Assembly: GCF_014397245.1 (NCBI RefSeq)
Contig: NZ_JACLHY010000036.1
Location: forward strand, 1 to 32,370
Direction: 5' to 3'
Source of the DNA: Arenibacter arenosicollis
GTDB lineage: Bacteria; Bacteroidota; Bacteroidia; Flavobacteriales; Flavobacteriaceae
Length of the DNA stretch: 32,370 nucleotides
Positions 26,765-32,370 of this stretch are shown in pieces (position 1 is the stretch's first letter; the number at the start of each line of letters is the position of its first letter). The translations under genes and the position numbers were made by a program. Under the pieces are notes generated by a model, which saw nothing but the letters and a program-made list of their open reading frames with translations, did no database searches and was not told where the DNA came from.

Positions 26765-28417
26765 TTATAGGGAGATACCTCTTTTCCAGGGGATAAAGTC
26801 GTTCTGCTCCAATCTAACCGCAGCTGGGACAATGTTGCCACTGGCCACCTCTATAATATAGTCCAACAGTTCCTCTCCTTTGGTCTGGATGGTATCCTCC
26901 CCGGTAATGATAGTGCCCGTATTAAAATCGATAATGTCTTTCATACGCTCACTGAGGGCGTTGTTGCTGGACAGTTTTATGACCGGGGCCACTGGGTTGC
27001 CGGTAGGCGTGCCCAATCCGGTGGTAAAGGCTATAACATTACATCCTGATCCTGCCAAGCCTGTAGTGCTCTCCACATCGTTTCCTGGAGTACATAAAAG
27101 GTTTAAACCATTTTTGGTAACCCTTTCGGTATAATCCAATACATCCTGCACCAAGGAAGTTCCACCTTTCTTGGCCGCTCCGGCCGATTTCATAGCGTCT
27201 GTGATGAGTCCGTCCTTTATATTTCCTGGCGATGGATTGTTTTCAAATCCGGAGCCTATGGAAACCGCCTTGGCGGAATAGGCCCTCATAATACCGGCAA
27301 ACTTTTCCGCATTTTCGGGCGCTTCACAGCGATTGATGAGTTCTTGTTCCACGCCATTGAGTTCGGGGAATTCCGAAAGCACGGTAGCGCCTCCCAAAGC
27401 CACAATAAGGTCGGAAGTATATCCTAGGGCCGGATTGGCCGAAATCCCTGAAAATCCGTCCGAACCACCACATTCAAGGCCCAATACCAATTTGCTTAAA
27501 GGAGCCGGTTTGCGTTCCACTTTGTTGGCTTCTATAAGGCCCAAAAAGGTTCTCTTTACCGCTTCCTCTATAAAATGGCGTTCACTCTTGCTTTTCTGTT
27601 GCTCCAAAACATGTAGGGGTTTGGAAAAGTTGGGGTCGCGTTTGGCAATGGCATCTGTCAAAATTTTAACCTGGGCATTCTGGCAGCCTAAACTAAGGAT
27701 GGTGGCCCCGGCAACATTGGGATTGGTAATATATCCTGCCAATAGGTTGCATAGGGTGTCCGAATCCCCGCGATCACAGCCACAACCTCCGTCGTGGGTC
27801 AGGAACTTAATACCGTCCACATTTGGGAAGGTCCTGTTCTGTTTAATTTCGTCGGCCGTTTTAATAATGGGGGCGGCCATCAAGTCATCCGCACTGGCCC
27901 CTTTTTTGTATTGGGATACCAGCACTTCGGTATCTATTATATAGTCTTGTGCGGTCTCATAGCCCAAGGCATTGAGTAGGGTAGTGCGCAGTACGTTTAC
28001 ATTTCTGTTTTCACAGAATACCATAGGGATTACCAGCCAATGGTTGGCGGTCCCCACACTGCCGTCGGCACGATGGTATCCGTTGAAAGTGCTGTTCTTC
28101 CATTTGGAAATATCCGGTGCCGCCCAATGCGATTGTTGCTCCCCAACTTTGTAATCGGAGGAGGCATGCACCACATTGTCTATAGTAATACTTTCCCCTT
28201 GGGCAATGGGCTTAATAGCTTTTCCTATCAGGGCACCGTACATAAGGATGGGGTCGCCCACCTTGAAATCCTGAAGGGCGAATTTATGTTTGGCGGTAAC
28301 ATCGTTTTTGAGCGGGAAGGATTTCCCCTCAAAATCTACCACATAATCTTTTTTCATATCCTGCAAAGCTGCGAGGATATTATCTTTGGGATGTATCTGT
28401 AAAAAATTCTTTGACAT
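26765..28417 (-). CDS. uxaA: UxaA-family sugar-acid dehydratase
   Basis: A 550-residue protein of the altronate/galactarate dehydratase family, iron-dependent enzymes that convert an aldonate to a 2-keto-3-deoxy acid. An N-terminal SAF domain (about 10-85) precedes the large catalytic part with NHWLVIP, HDGGCGCDRG (208-217; Cys212 and Cys214), the GLECGGSDGFSG motif and, near the end, GLGTPTGNPVAPV. This is the full fused length. No uronate isomerase (UxaC) or tagaturonate reductase (UxaB) is adjacent; the neighbours are an MDR dehydrogenase and a fuconolactonase-like protein, so the substrate may be fuconate or a related aldonate rather than D-altronate. It lies 17 bp after the dehydrogenase gene. 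Confidence 0.9.
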   Translation of the reverse strand: MSKNFLQIHPKDNILAALQDMKKDYVVDFEGKSFPLKNDVTAKHKFALQDFKVGDPILMYGALIGKAIKPIAQGESITIDNVVHASSDYKVGEQQSHWAAPDISKWKNSTFNGYHRADGSVGTANHWLVIPMVFCENRNVNVLRTTLLNALGYETAQDYIIDTEVLVSQYKKGASADDLMAAPIIKTADEIKQNRTFPNVDGIKFLTHDGGCGCDRGDSDTLCNLLAGYITNPNVAGATILSLGCQNAQVKILTDAIAKRDPNFSKPLHVLEQQKSKSERHFIEEAVKRTFLGLIEANKVERKPAPLSKLVLGLECGGSDGFSGISANPALGYTSDLIVALGGATVLSEFPELNGVEQELINRCEAPENAEKFAGIMRAYSAKAVSIGSGFENNPSPGNIKDGLITDAMKSAGAAKKGGTSLVQDVLDYTERVTKNGLNLLCTPGNDVESTTGLAGSGCNVIAFTTGLGTPTGNPVAPVIKLSSNNALSERMKDIIDFNTGTIITGEDTIQTKGEELLDYIIEVASGNIVPAAVRLEQNDFIPWKRGISL

Positions 28418-28434
28418 ATTGGGATGCTATTTTT

Positions 28435-29442
28435 TTAAAATTCTACGGTAGCTTTTATTACTCCTGTGGCGGGTTTTAACCAGCTATCGAAATTCTCCTT
28501 GATCTCCGAGAAATGCACGTTGTGGGTAATGAACGAATCGGTTGGGAATTGGTCCAGGATTTCGATGACCCGTTCAAAATCGGCCACCGTGGCATTCCTG
28601 CTGCACAAAAGGGTGGTCTCCTTGGCGTGTATGGCCGGATGGGTAAAGGTAAGCTCCCCTTTGGAGAGTCCTACCAAGATGTACCTTCCTCCGTGCGACA
28701 TATAAGTGGGTCCCTGTTCCAGGGCTCCTTTATGGCCCGAGGCATCGAATACCGCTGTCGCCATATCGCCATTGGTAATATCTGAAATCTGTTTTACGGG
28801 GTCTTCGGTCACATTTACAATATGGTCCGCCCCGATTTTTTCCTTGGCATACTGAAGTCGGTCTTGGTTCATGTCCAGGGCAATGACCTTGGCCCCTTCA
28901 ATCTGGGCCAGTTTCATGATACCGATTCCTATGGGTCCACAGCCCACGACCACAATCGTTTCCCCAGCTACTATCTGCGCCCTACGGATGGAATGGGCCG
29001 CTATCGCCAAAGGCTCTACAATGGCCATCTGTTCGTTGCTCAGATGCTTGGCGGGCAATAATATATCCACGGGAACGGTAATCTGCTCCTGCATGCCGCC
29101 GTCCGTATGAATGCCCAGAACCTGGATCTGGGTGCAGCAATTGGTCTTCCCGTTCCTGCAGGCAACACAATGGCCACAGCTCAGGTAAGGCATGATAACC
29201 ACATTATCCCCGGCCGCTATGCCCTTATCGTTTTCGTCGATCTCCAGCACAGTGGTGGCCAGTTCATGGCCAAGGATCCTGGGATAGGTGAAAAAGGCCT
29301 GGTTGCCGGTATAGGCGTGAAGGTCGGTACCGCAGATGCCCACCTTGTTCACTTTTAGCAGGGCTTCCCCTTTTTTACGTACAGGGGCCTCTTTTTCTTT
29401 TAATTGAAAGTCTCCAGGTTCCTCACAAACTATATATTTCAT
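28435..29442 (-). CDS. Zinc-dependent MDR alcohol/sugar dehydrogenase
   Basis: A 335-residue medium-chain dehydrogenase, probably NAD(P)-linked. Catalytic zinc ligands are Cys37 (GICGTD), His59-Glu60 (GHE) and Glu143 (VEPL). The structural zinc site has the canonical spacing Cys89-x2-Cys92-x2-Cys95-x7-Cys103. The Rossmann motif is VVGCGPIGIG (165-174). It is related to L-threonine, galactitol and L-galactonate dehydrogenases. As first gene of the operon it could oxidise L-fucose/L-galactose or a later keto-acid intermediate. A 16-bp perfect palindrome lies 61 bp upstream of its ATG and may be the operator. Confidence 0.92.
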   Translation of the reverse strand: MKYIVCEEPGDFQLKEKEAPVRKKGEALLKVNKVGICGTDLHAYTGNQAFFTYPRILGHELATTVLEIDENDKGIAAGDNVVIMPYLSCGHCVACRNGKTNCCTQIQVLGIHTDGGMQEQITVPVDILLPAKHLSNEQMAIVEPLAIAAHSIRRAQIVAGETIVVVGCGPIGIGIMKLAQIEGAKVIALDMNQDRLQYAKEKIGADHIVNVTEDPVKQISDITNGDMATAVFDASGHKGALEQGPTYMSHGGRYILVGLSKGELTFTHPAIHAKETTLLCSRNATVADFERVIEILDQFPTDSFITHNVHFSEIKENFDSWLKPATGVIKATVEF

Positions 29443-29475
29443 GCGTTTACGTCTTTTGTTTTTATTGGTTTATTG

Positions 29476-29491
29476 TGATTATTCTCAATCA
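29476..29491. promoter_or_regulatory. Imperfect palindrome TGATT-N6-AATCA
   Basis: A second symmetrical sequence between the dehydrogenase start and the 29503-29518 palindrome. It is weak evidence by itself. Confidence 0.25.
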
Positions 29492-29502
29492 TTTTATGGC
29501 AG

Positions 29503-29518
29503 TTGGATTATAATCCAA
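29503..29518. promoter_or_regulatory. Perfect palindrome TTGGATTATAATCCAA, candidate operator
   Basis: A 16-bp perfect palindrome 61 bp before the first gene of the sugar-acid operon, in otherwise non-repeat DNA. The size and position fit a dimeric repressor site. No regulator gene is in the window. Confidence 0.5.
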
Positions 29519-29576
29519 AAGCGAGTATCGTAATAAGGTTCAAGGGTGTAATTTAACCAAAAAGTTTTAAAAATTG

Positions 29577-29760
29577 TTGAAAGTACAAAGTTCAATGTTG
29601 AAAGTACAATGTTAAAAGTCGGGAAGGGTTCAATGTGTATTGGGAAGTGGGAAATTAGTATAGATTGATGAGTATTGAGTATTGAGAGAAAATAGAAAAT
29701 AGAAAAGAGAAAAAAGAAAAAAGAAAAAAGAAAAGAGAAAGGAGAAAAGAGATTGCAGTG
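29577..29760. repeat. Heptad array of about 26 units in unbroken register
   Basis: It begins TTGAAAG, TACAAAG, TTCAATG and ends with ten purine words of the AAAATAG / AAAAAAG / AAAGGAG type, all in one frame. It shows the stepwise change of the word most clearly. Confidence 0.88.
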
Positions 29761-29809
29761 AACATAGTTATATGGGCAGTACCCTTTAGGCATCCCGATA
29801 GTTATCGGG

Positions 29810-29921
29810 AGCCATTAGCCATTAGCCAAAAGCCAAAAGCCAATAGGCAAAAGGCAAAAGCCAATAGGCAAAAGGCAAAAGCAATTGTTAAATGTTCAAT
29901 GTTAAAAAGTTGAAAGTCCTT
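29810..29921. repeat. Heptad array with nested 21-bp repeat
   Basis: Two AGCCATT, two AGCCAAA, then AGCCAAT-AGGCAAA-AGGCAAA as a 21-bp unit repeated twice, then AGCAATT, GTTAAAT, GTTCAAT. It follows immediately after the CCCGATA palindrome, whose right flank supplies the first word. Confidence 0.88.
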
Positions 29922-30070
29922 ACGGAGATGGAGCCTGTCTGCCGACAGACAGGCGTAGTCTAGAACTCCTTGTTTGCAAATTAGCTAATGGCTCCCCTCT
30001 TGGAACGAAGAGGGGAATGAATTTTGCGCCAGTTGGCGTGAAAGAAAGGGGAGTTTGAAACCCTAACATA
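29921..30070. repeat. 150-bp direct repeat, copy 1
   Basis: It matches 32221-32370 over the same length with about nine differences, five of them in the module B-type palindrome. It contains hairpins CCCCTCTT...AAGAGGGG and CGCCA-GT-TGGCG. Copy 2 runs to the window edge, so the true length may be greater. Confidence 0.85.
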
Positions 30071-30108
30071 CACTTATTCTATGTCTTCTGTCCATATTCC
30101 CAAGGTTC

Positions 30109-30173
30109 GGGCTTTCAGAACCCTCCGTCTTCGCTTATGGCGAAGCCACCTCCCTTCGTCTGAAGGGAGGAGC
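30109..30173. repeat. Module C variant
   Basis: Nearly identical, inverted, to 2898-2963. It contains CTTCGC...GCGAAG and an CTCCCTT...AAGGGAG-type end palindrome. Confidence 0.8.
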
Positions 30174-30448
30174 TTTTGTTTTTCGTCATTGCGAGTTTAC
30201 CTGCCGATTGGCGGGCACAGCGCGGCAATCTGTTTATTTCAGGTTTGAGATTGCTTCGTCGCAAATGCTCCCTGTCTGCCGACAGGCAGGCTCGAAATGA
30301 CGGATCTCATTCAGAACGCAATACATTCCACTCTAGAGAGAGCCTATCCCGCGTTTTCCGCGCGAGGTTAGGAGTATGTTTTGTAATTAGACTAGGGGGT
30401 GTGTTTAAAACCTTGCAACTTCTCCATTCTTCTGTGGCTTGGGCATTC

Positions 30449-30538
30449 AATCCCTTCCGTCTCCTCCGCCAAATGACGGAGAATCCACCTTGTCCTCCCG
30501 CGGAAATCGCGGGACAGGCTTAACCAAGGGAAGGAGCT
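30449..30538. repeat. Module C relative carrying a D-type palindrome
   Basis: CCCTTCCGTC and GAATCCACC halves are followed by CCCGCG...CGCGGG (30497-30513) at the place where module D sits in 2550-2650, then AAGGGAAGGAGC. Confidence 0.75.
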
Positions 30539-30615
30539 TTTGTTTTTCGTCACCCCGACAGAGAAGTAGACGCAGTGCATAAACGAGTTTTCGATACAAA
30601 ATGGCTATCGCCTTT

Positions 30616-30720
30616 CACTTCAAGTCTACCTAGGTTTAATTTGGTGATTTTGCATAACGAAGTGGAGCAAAATAGTATCGAAGCACTCGAACTGACTGCA
30701 GTGTCTAGGCTCTAGGCTCT
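30616..30720. repeat. 105-bp direct repeat, copy 1
   Basis: It starts CACTTCAAGTCTACC and contains AGTGGAGCAAAATAGTATCG and AGCACTCGAACT, ending in TCTAGGC heptads. Copy 2 is 31246-31354, and an inverted relative is 25219-25305. Confidence 0.8.
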
Positions 30721-30992
30721 TGCCTCTTAACATCCCGCCTGTCCGTTCGAGCGCAGTCGAGAACTATTGGGAGAGAACTATATTCTGTTTAAAAGTTGAA
30801 AGTTGAAACAGTTAGTCATTTCGAATGAACATTAGAAACCAAGGATTTAGGGCAGCTAAACCTTAGGTTCACGAATACCCCTAAAATAAGTATGCCATGG
30901 GTTAAATCACACTAGTAGCTCAACCCAAACATGAACGGATTCAGTGAACAATACTCTTGAGCCAAAAGCCATTGGGCAATTGTAGGTTGTTA

Positions 30993-31034
30993 GTGAACAG
31001 TAATCAGTGAACAGTTTTCAGTTGATTAAGATTG
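30993..31034. repeat. Heptad array, GTGAACA family
   Basis: GTGAACA, GTAATCA, GTGAACA, GTTTTCA, GTTGATT, AAGATTG. This is the reverse-complement orientation of the TGTTCAC/TGAAAAC words found in the left half of the window. Confidence 0.8.
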
Positions 31035-31235
31035 AAAAAAAGTAAACAGTATAAACCGGCGGAGCCAAAAATCCTTAACCGCAGAATAGTGGGCGAAAGC
31101 TCCGAGAACAGGAGTCCCCATAAAGGGACGACGCGGAGTTTCGCACACGGTTTTTCGACCTCGGTGTCGAAAAAATACCTCGGTTAAGGCGCCTTTTCTT
31201 TTGTTTCGTTTTCTTTGGGCGAGCAAAGAAAATGA
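31024..31235. repeat. Structured palindromic element, copy 2 (inverted)
   Basis: The segment 31096-31184 is identical to the reverse complement of 7857-7945. The end hairpin is TTTTCTTTG...CAAAGAAAA (31209-31232), which keeps pairing although its sequence differs from copy 1. The two extra hairpins of copy 1 are missing. Confidence 0.75.
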
Positions 31236-31245
31236 AATACCCCGT

Positions 31246-31354
31246 CACTTCAAGTCTACCTACCTTCAGTTTGGTGGTTTGGAATAACAAAGTGGAGCAA
31301 AATAGTATCGAGAAGCACTCGAACTAACTGTAGTGTCTAGTTTCTAGGCTCTAG
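31246..31354. repeat. 105-bp direct repeat, copy 2
   Basis: Same content as 30616-30720 with scattered substitutions; 630 bp separate the copies, with structured element copy 2 between them. Confidence 0.8.
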
Positions 31355-31426
31355 CGTCTAGAATCTTAAATATATGTGACTGACCTAAATCATTTCAATA
31401 AACCTACCTCCGCATTACCTTCGAAA

Positions 31427-31455
31427 AAATAGCGTTTTGGGCTATTTGGAACGCT
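31427..31455 (+). promoter_or_regulatory. Mutually exclusive hairpins upstream of the FMN-binding gene
   Basis: AAATAGC (31427-31433) can pair with GCTATTT (31441-31447), or AGCGTT (31431-31436) with AACGCT (31450-31455). The two stems share bases 31431-31433, so only one can form. They end 18 bases before the ATG at 31474. A regulatory role is inference. Confidence 0.35.
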
Positions 31456-31473
31456 TTAAATATAAAATTGATT

Positions 31474-32139
31474 ATGATGAAAATAAAAATACTATTGATG
31501 ATTTTGGTTGTCATGGGGTGGAACTGTAAGGAAAATCCAAAACAGACGGAACAAAAAATTGAAGCAGTAAAAGAGGTGATCCAAACCACGACCGTTATAC
31601 CGGACAGTATAGAGGAGATTGCCACCTTTGTAGCGCCCATTTTGGCCGGTACTACCAACATTCTTGGCCTAATAATTTTTAAAGAACTGAATACCAGCGG
31701 TAAGGTTTCTACCATAGAAATGGCTAGGGCGGGGGATCTTTATAATAAATTGGAATCGCGTGGGCAAGCCACTTCACTGCCTATATTTGAAATAAGGGAT
31801 ACGGACCTGGTTGTCCTACCAATTCAGGGTGTTGGTTTTGGTGGTGCCATCTGGGCAAAAGTTCTTTTGGATAAAAAAAAGCTGGAAATAAAAAAGATAG
31901 CCTTCGAACACAAAGCAGAATCGGAAGGTTATGGTGCGGCAGTTAGCGAAAAAACATTTGAAGATCAGTTCTTAGGCGTGAAAATCAAGCTGGACAAAGA
32001 CACCTTTACATTGCAAAAAGCCGGTGACGCTGTACATTTTATTGACGGTATTTCCGGTGCAACCATGACAAGTAAGGGAGCCGTTACCATGGTGAATGAG
32101 GGTTTGCGAAAATATAGCAGCTATTTGACGGGGAATTGA
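31474..32139 (+). CDS. FMN-binding protein, NqrC/RnfG-like
   Basis: An extracytoplasmic flavoprotein of 221 residues from the ATG at 31474; an in-frame TTG at 31468 is less likely. The N-terminus is a signal segment ending GWNC (Cys18) followed by KENPK, which could be an atypical lipobox with a surface-export-like KE after the Cys. The FMN domain carries DGISGATMTS (191-200); ApbE-type transferases attach FMN to the Thr of D-x-x-(S/T)-G-A-T, here Thr197. Upstream segments (VVLPIQGVGFGGAIWAKVLL, then FEHKAESEGYGAAV) match the NqrC core. It is not in an nqr or rnf operon; it stands alone between repeat blocks, so its electron partner is unknown. Confidence 0.85.
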   Translation: MMKIKILLMILVVMGWNCKENPKQTEQKIEAVKEVIQTTTVIPDSIEEIATFVAPILAGTTNILGLIIFKELNTSGKVSTIEMARAGDLYNKLESRGQATSLPIFEIRDTDLVVLPIQGVGFGGAIWAKVLLDKKKLEIKKIAFEHKAESEGYGAAVSEKTFEDQFLGVKIKLDKDTFTLQKAGDAVHFIDGISGATMTSKGAVTMVNEGLRKYSSYLTGN

Positions 32140-32146
32140 GCGGTTA

Positions 32147-32223
32147 GTGGGCAGTGATCAGTGGCTGAAACAATGAACAGTTAACAATTAGCAATAAACA
32201 ATTTTAATGTTCAAGGTCTTTAC
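32147..32223. repeat. Heptad array, GTGATCA to AAACAAT
   Basis: Eleven units in register, starting eight bases after the TGA of the FMN-binding gene and leading straight into the 150-bp repeat. Confidence 0.8.
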
Positions 32224-32370
32224 GGAGATTGAGCCTGCCTATCGGCAGACAGGGGTAGTCTAGAACTCCTTGATTGCAAATTAGCTAATGGCTCCCCTCT
32301 TGGAACGAAGAGGGGAATGAATTTTGCGCCAGTTGGCGTGAAAGAAAGGGAAGATTGAAACCCTAACATA
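32221..32370. repeat. 150-bp direct repeat, copy 2
   Basis: See 29921-30070. The two copies flank the region that contains the FMN-binding gene. This copy touches the window edge. Confidence 0.85.

Larger units (their letters stand above)
29520..31420. repeat. 1.9-kb repeat mosaic before the FMN-binding gene
   Basis: There is no credible gene here. The order is heptads (29577-29760), the CCCGATA palindrome (29794-29809), heptads (29810-29921), a 150-bp repeat (29921-30070), a module C variant (30109-30173), an inverted CATTGCGAG module pair (30183-30300), an inverted CATACCCCTAACC unit (30344-30382), a module C relative with a D-type insert (30449-30538), a 105-bp repeat (30616-30720), an inverted copy of the 64-bp unit (30847-30925), heptads (30993-31034), structured element copy 2 (31024-31235), and the 105-bp repeat again (31246-31354). 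Confidence 0.85.

Noticed and set aside
27333..27944. 203-codon plus-strand ORF
   Set aside because: It is antisense to the UxaA gene; composition reflects the complementary coding strand.

Overview
The window looks like chromosomal DNA of a marine-type flavobacterium (Bacteroidota, Flavobacteriaceae). The signs are a moderately AT-rich composition, genes without obvious Shine-Dalgarno sequences, Bacteroidota-style lipoprotein signals, protein sequences that match flavobacterial families, and an exopolysaccharide (EPS) locus with the WecA-type / TviB-type / AsnB / EpsG gene content common in that family. This placement is inference from sequence; no search was run.

Layout. An L-serine dehydratase (286-1710, minus) and dnaK (3882-5789, plus) lie at the left. 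A lipoprotein metallophosphatase follows (6643-7557, minus). The centre (8596-24113) is a 12-gene EPS/capsule cluster, all on the minus strand and read from right to left: WecA-like initiating transferase, UDP-sugar dehydrogenase, AsnB-type amidotransferase, hexapeptide acyltransferase, Wzx flippase, two GT-B glycosyltransferases, an EpsG-type polymerase, another GT-B transferase, a CapK/PaaK-like adenylating enzyme, a GT2 glycosyltransferase and a Wzc tyrosine kinase. Together they would build a lipid-linked repeat unit probably containing an (amidated) N-acetyl-hexosaminuronic acid, flip it, polymerise it and control chain length; no Wza outer-membrane channel is in the window. A minus-strand sugar-acid operon follows (28435-29442 MDR dehydrogenase, 26765-28417 UxaA-type dehydratase, 25822-26652 fuconolactonase-type hydrolase). 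It fits oxidation of a 6-deoxyhexose or related aldose. A lone FMN-binding (NqrC/RnfG-like) protein is at the right end (31474-32139, plus).

The most unusual content is between the genes. About 8 kb of intergenic DNA (1-285, 1711-3790, 5848-6642, 7597-8595, 24850-25821, 26653-26764, 29520-31420, 32140-32370) is a mosaic of two kinds of repeat: (i) degenerate tandem arrays whose unit is exactly 7 bp, with many word families, in both orientations, often starting within a few bases of a stop codon; and (ii) short palindromic modules, several found nested inside one another or inside the heptad arrays, whose stems keep pairing through compensatory changes between copies. A larger structured element is present as two inverted copies 23 kb apart with an 89-bp identical core. 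One UDP-sugar dehydrogenase gene carries an in-frame stretch that may derive from one of these modules. I found no tRNA, rRNA, CRISPR array, transposase or phage gene.
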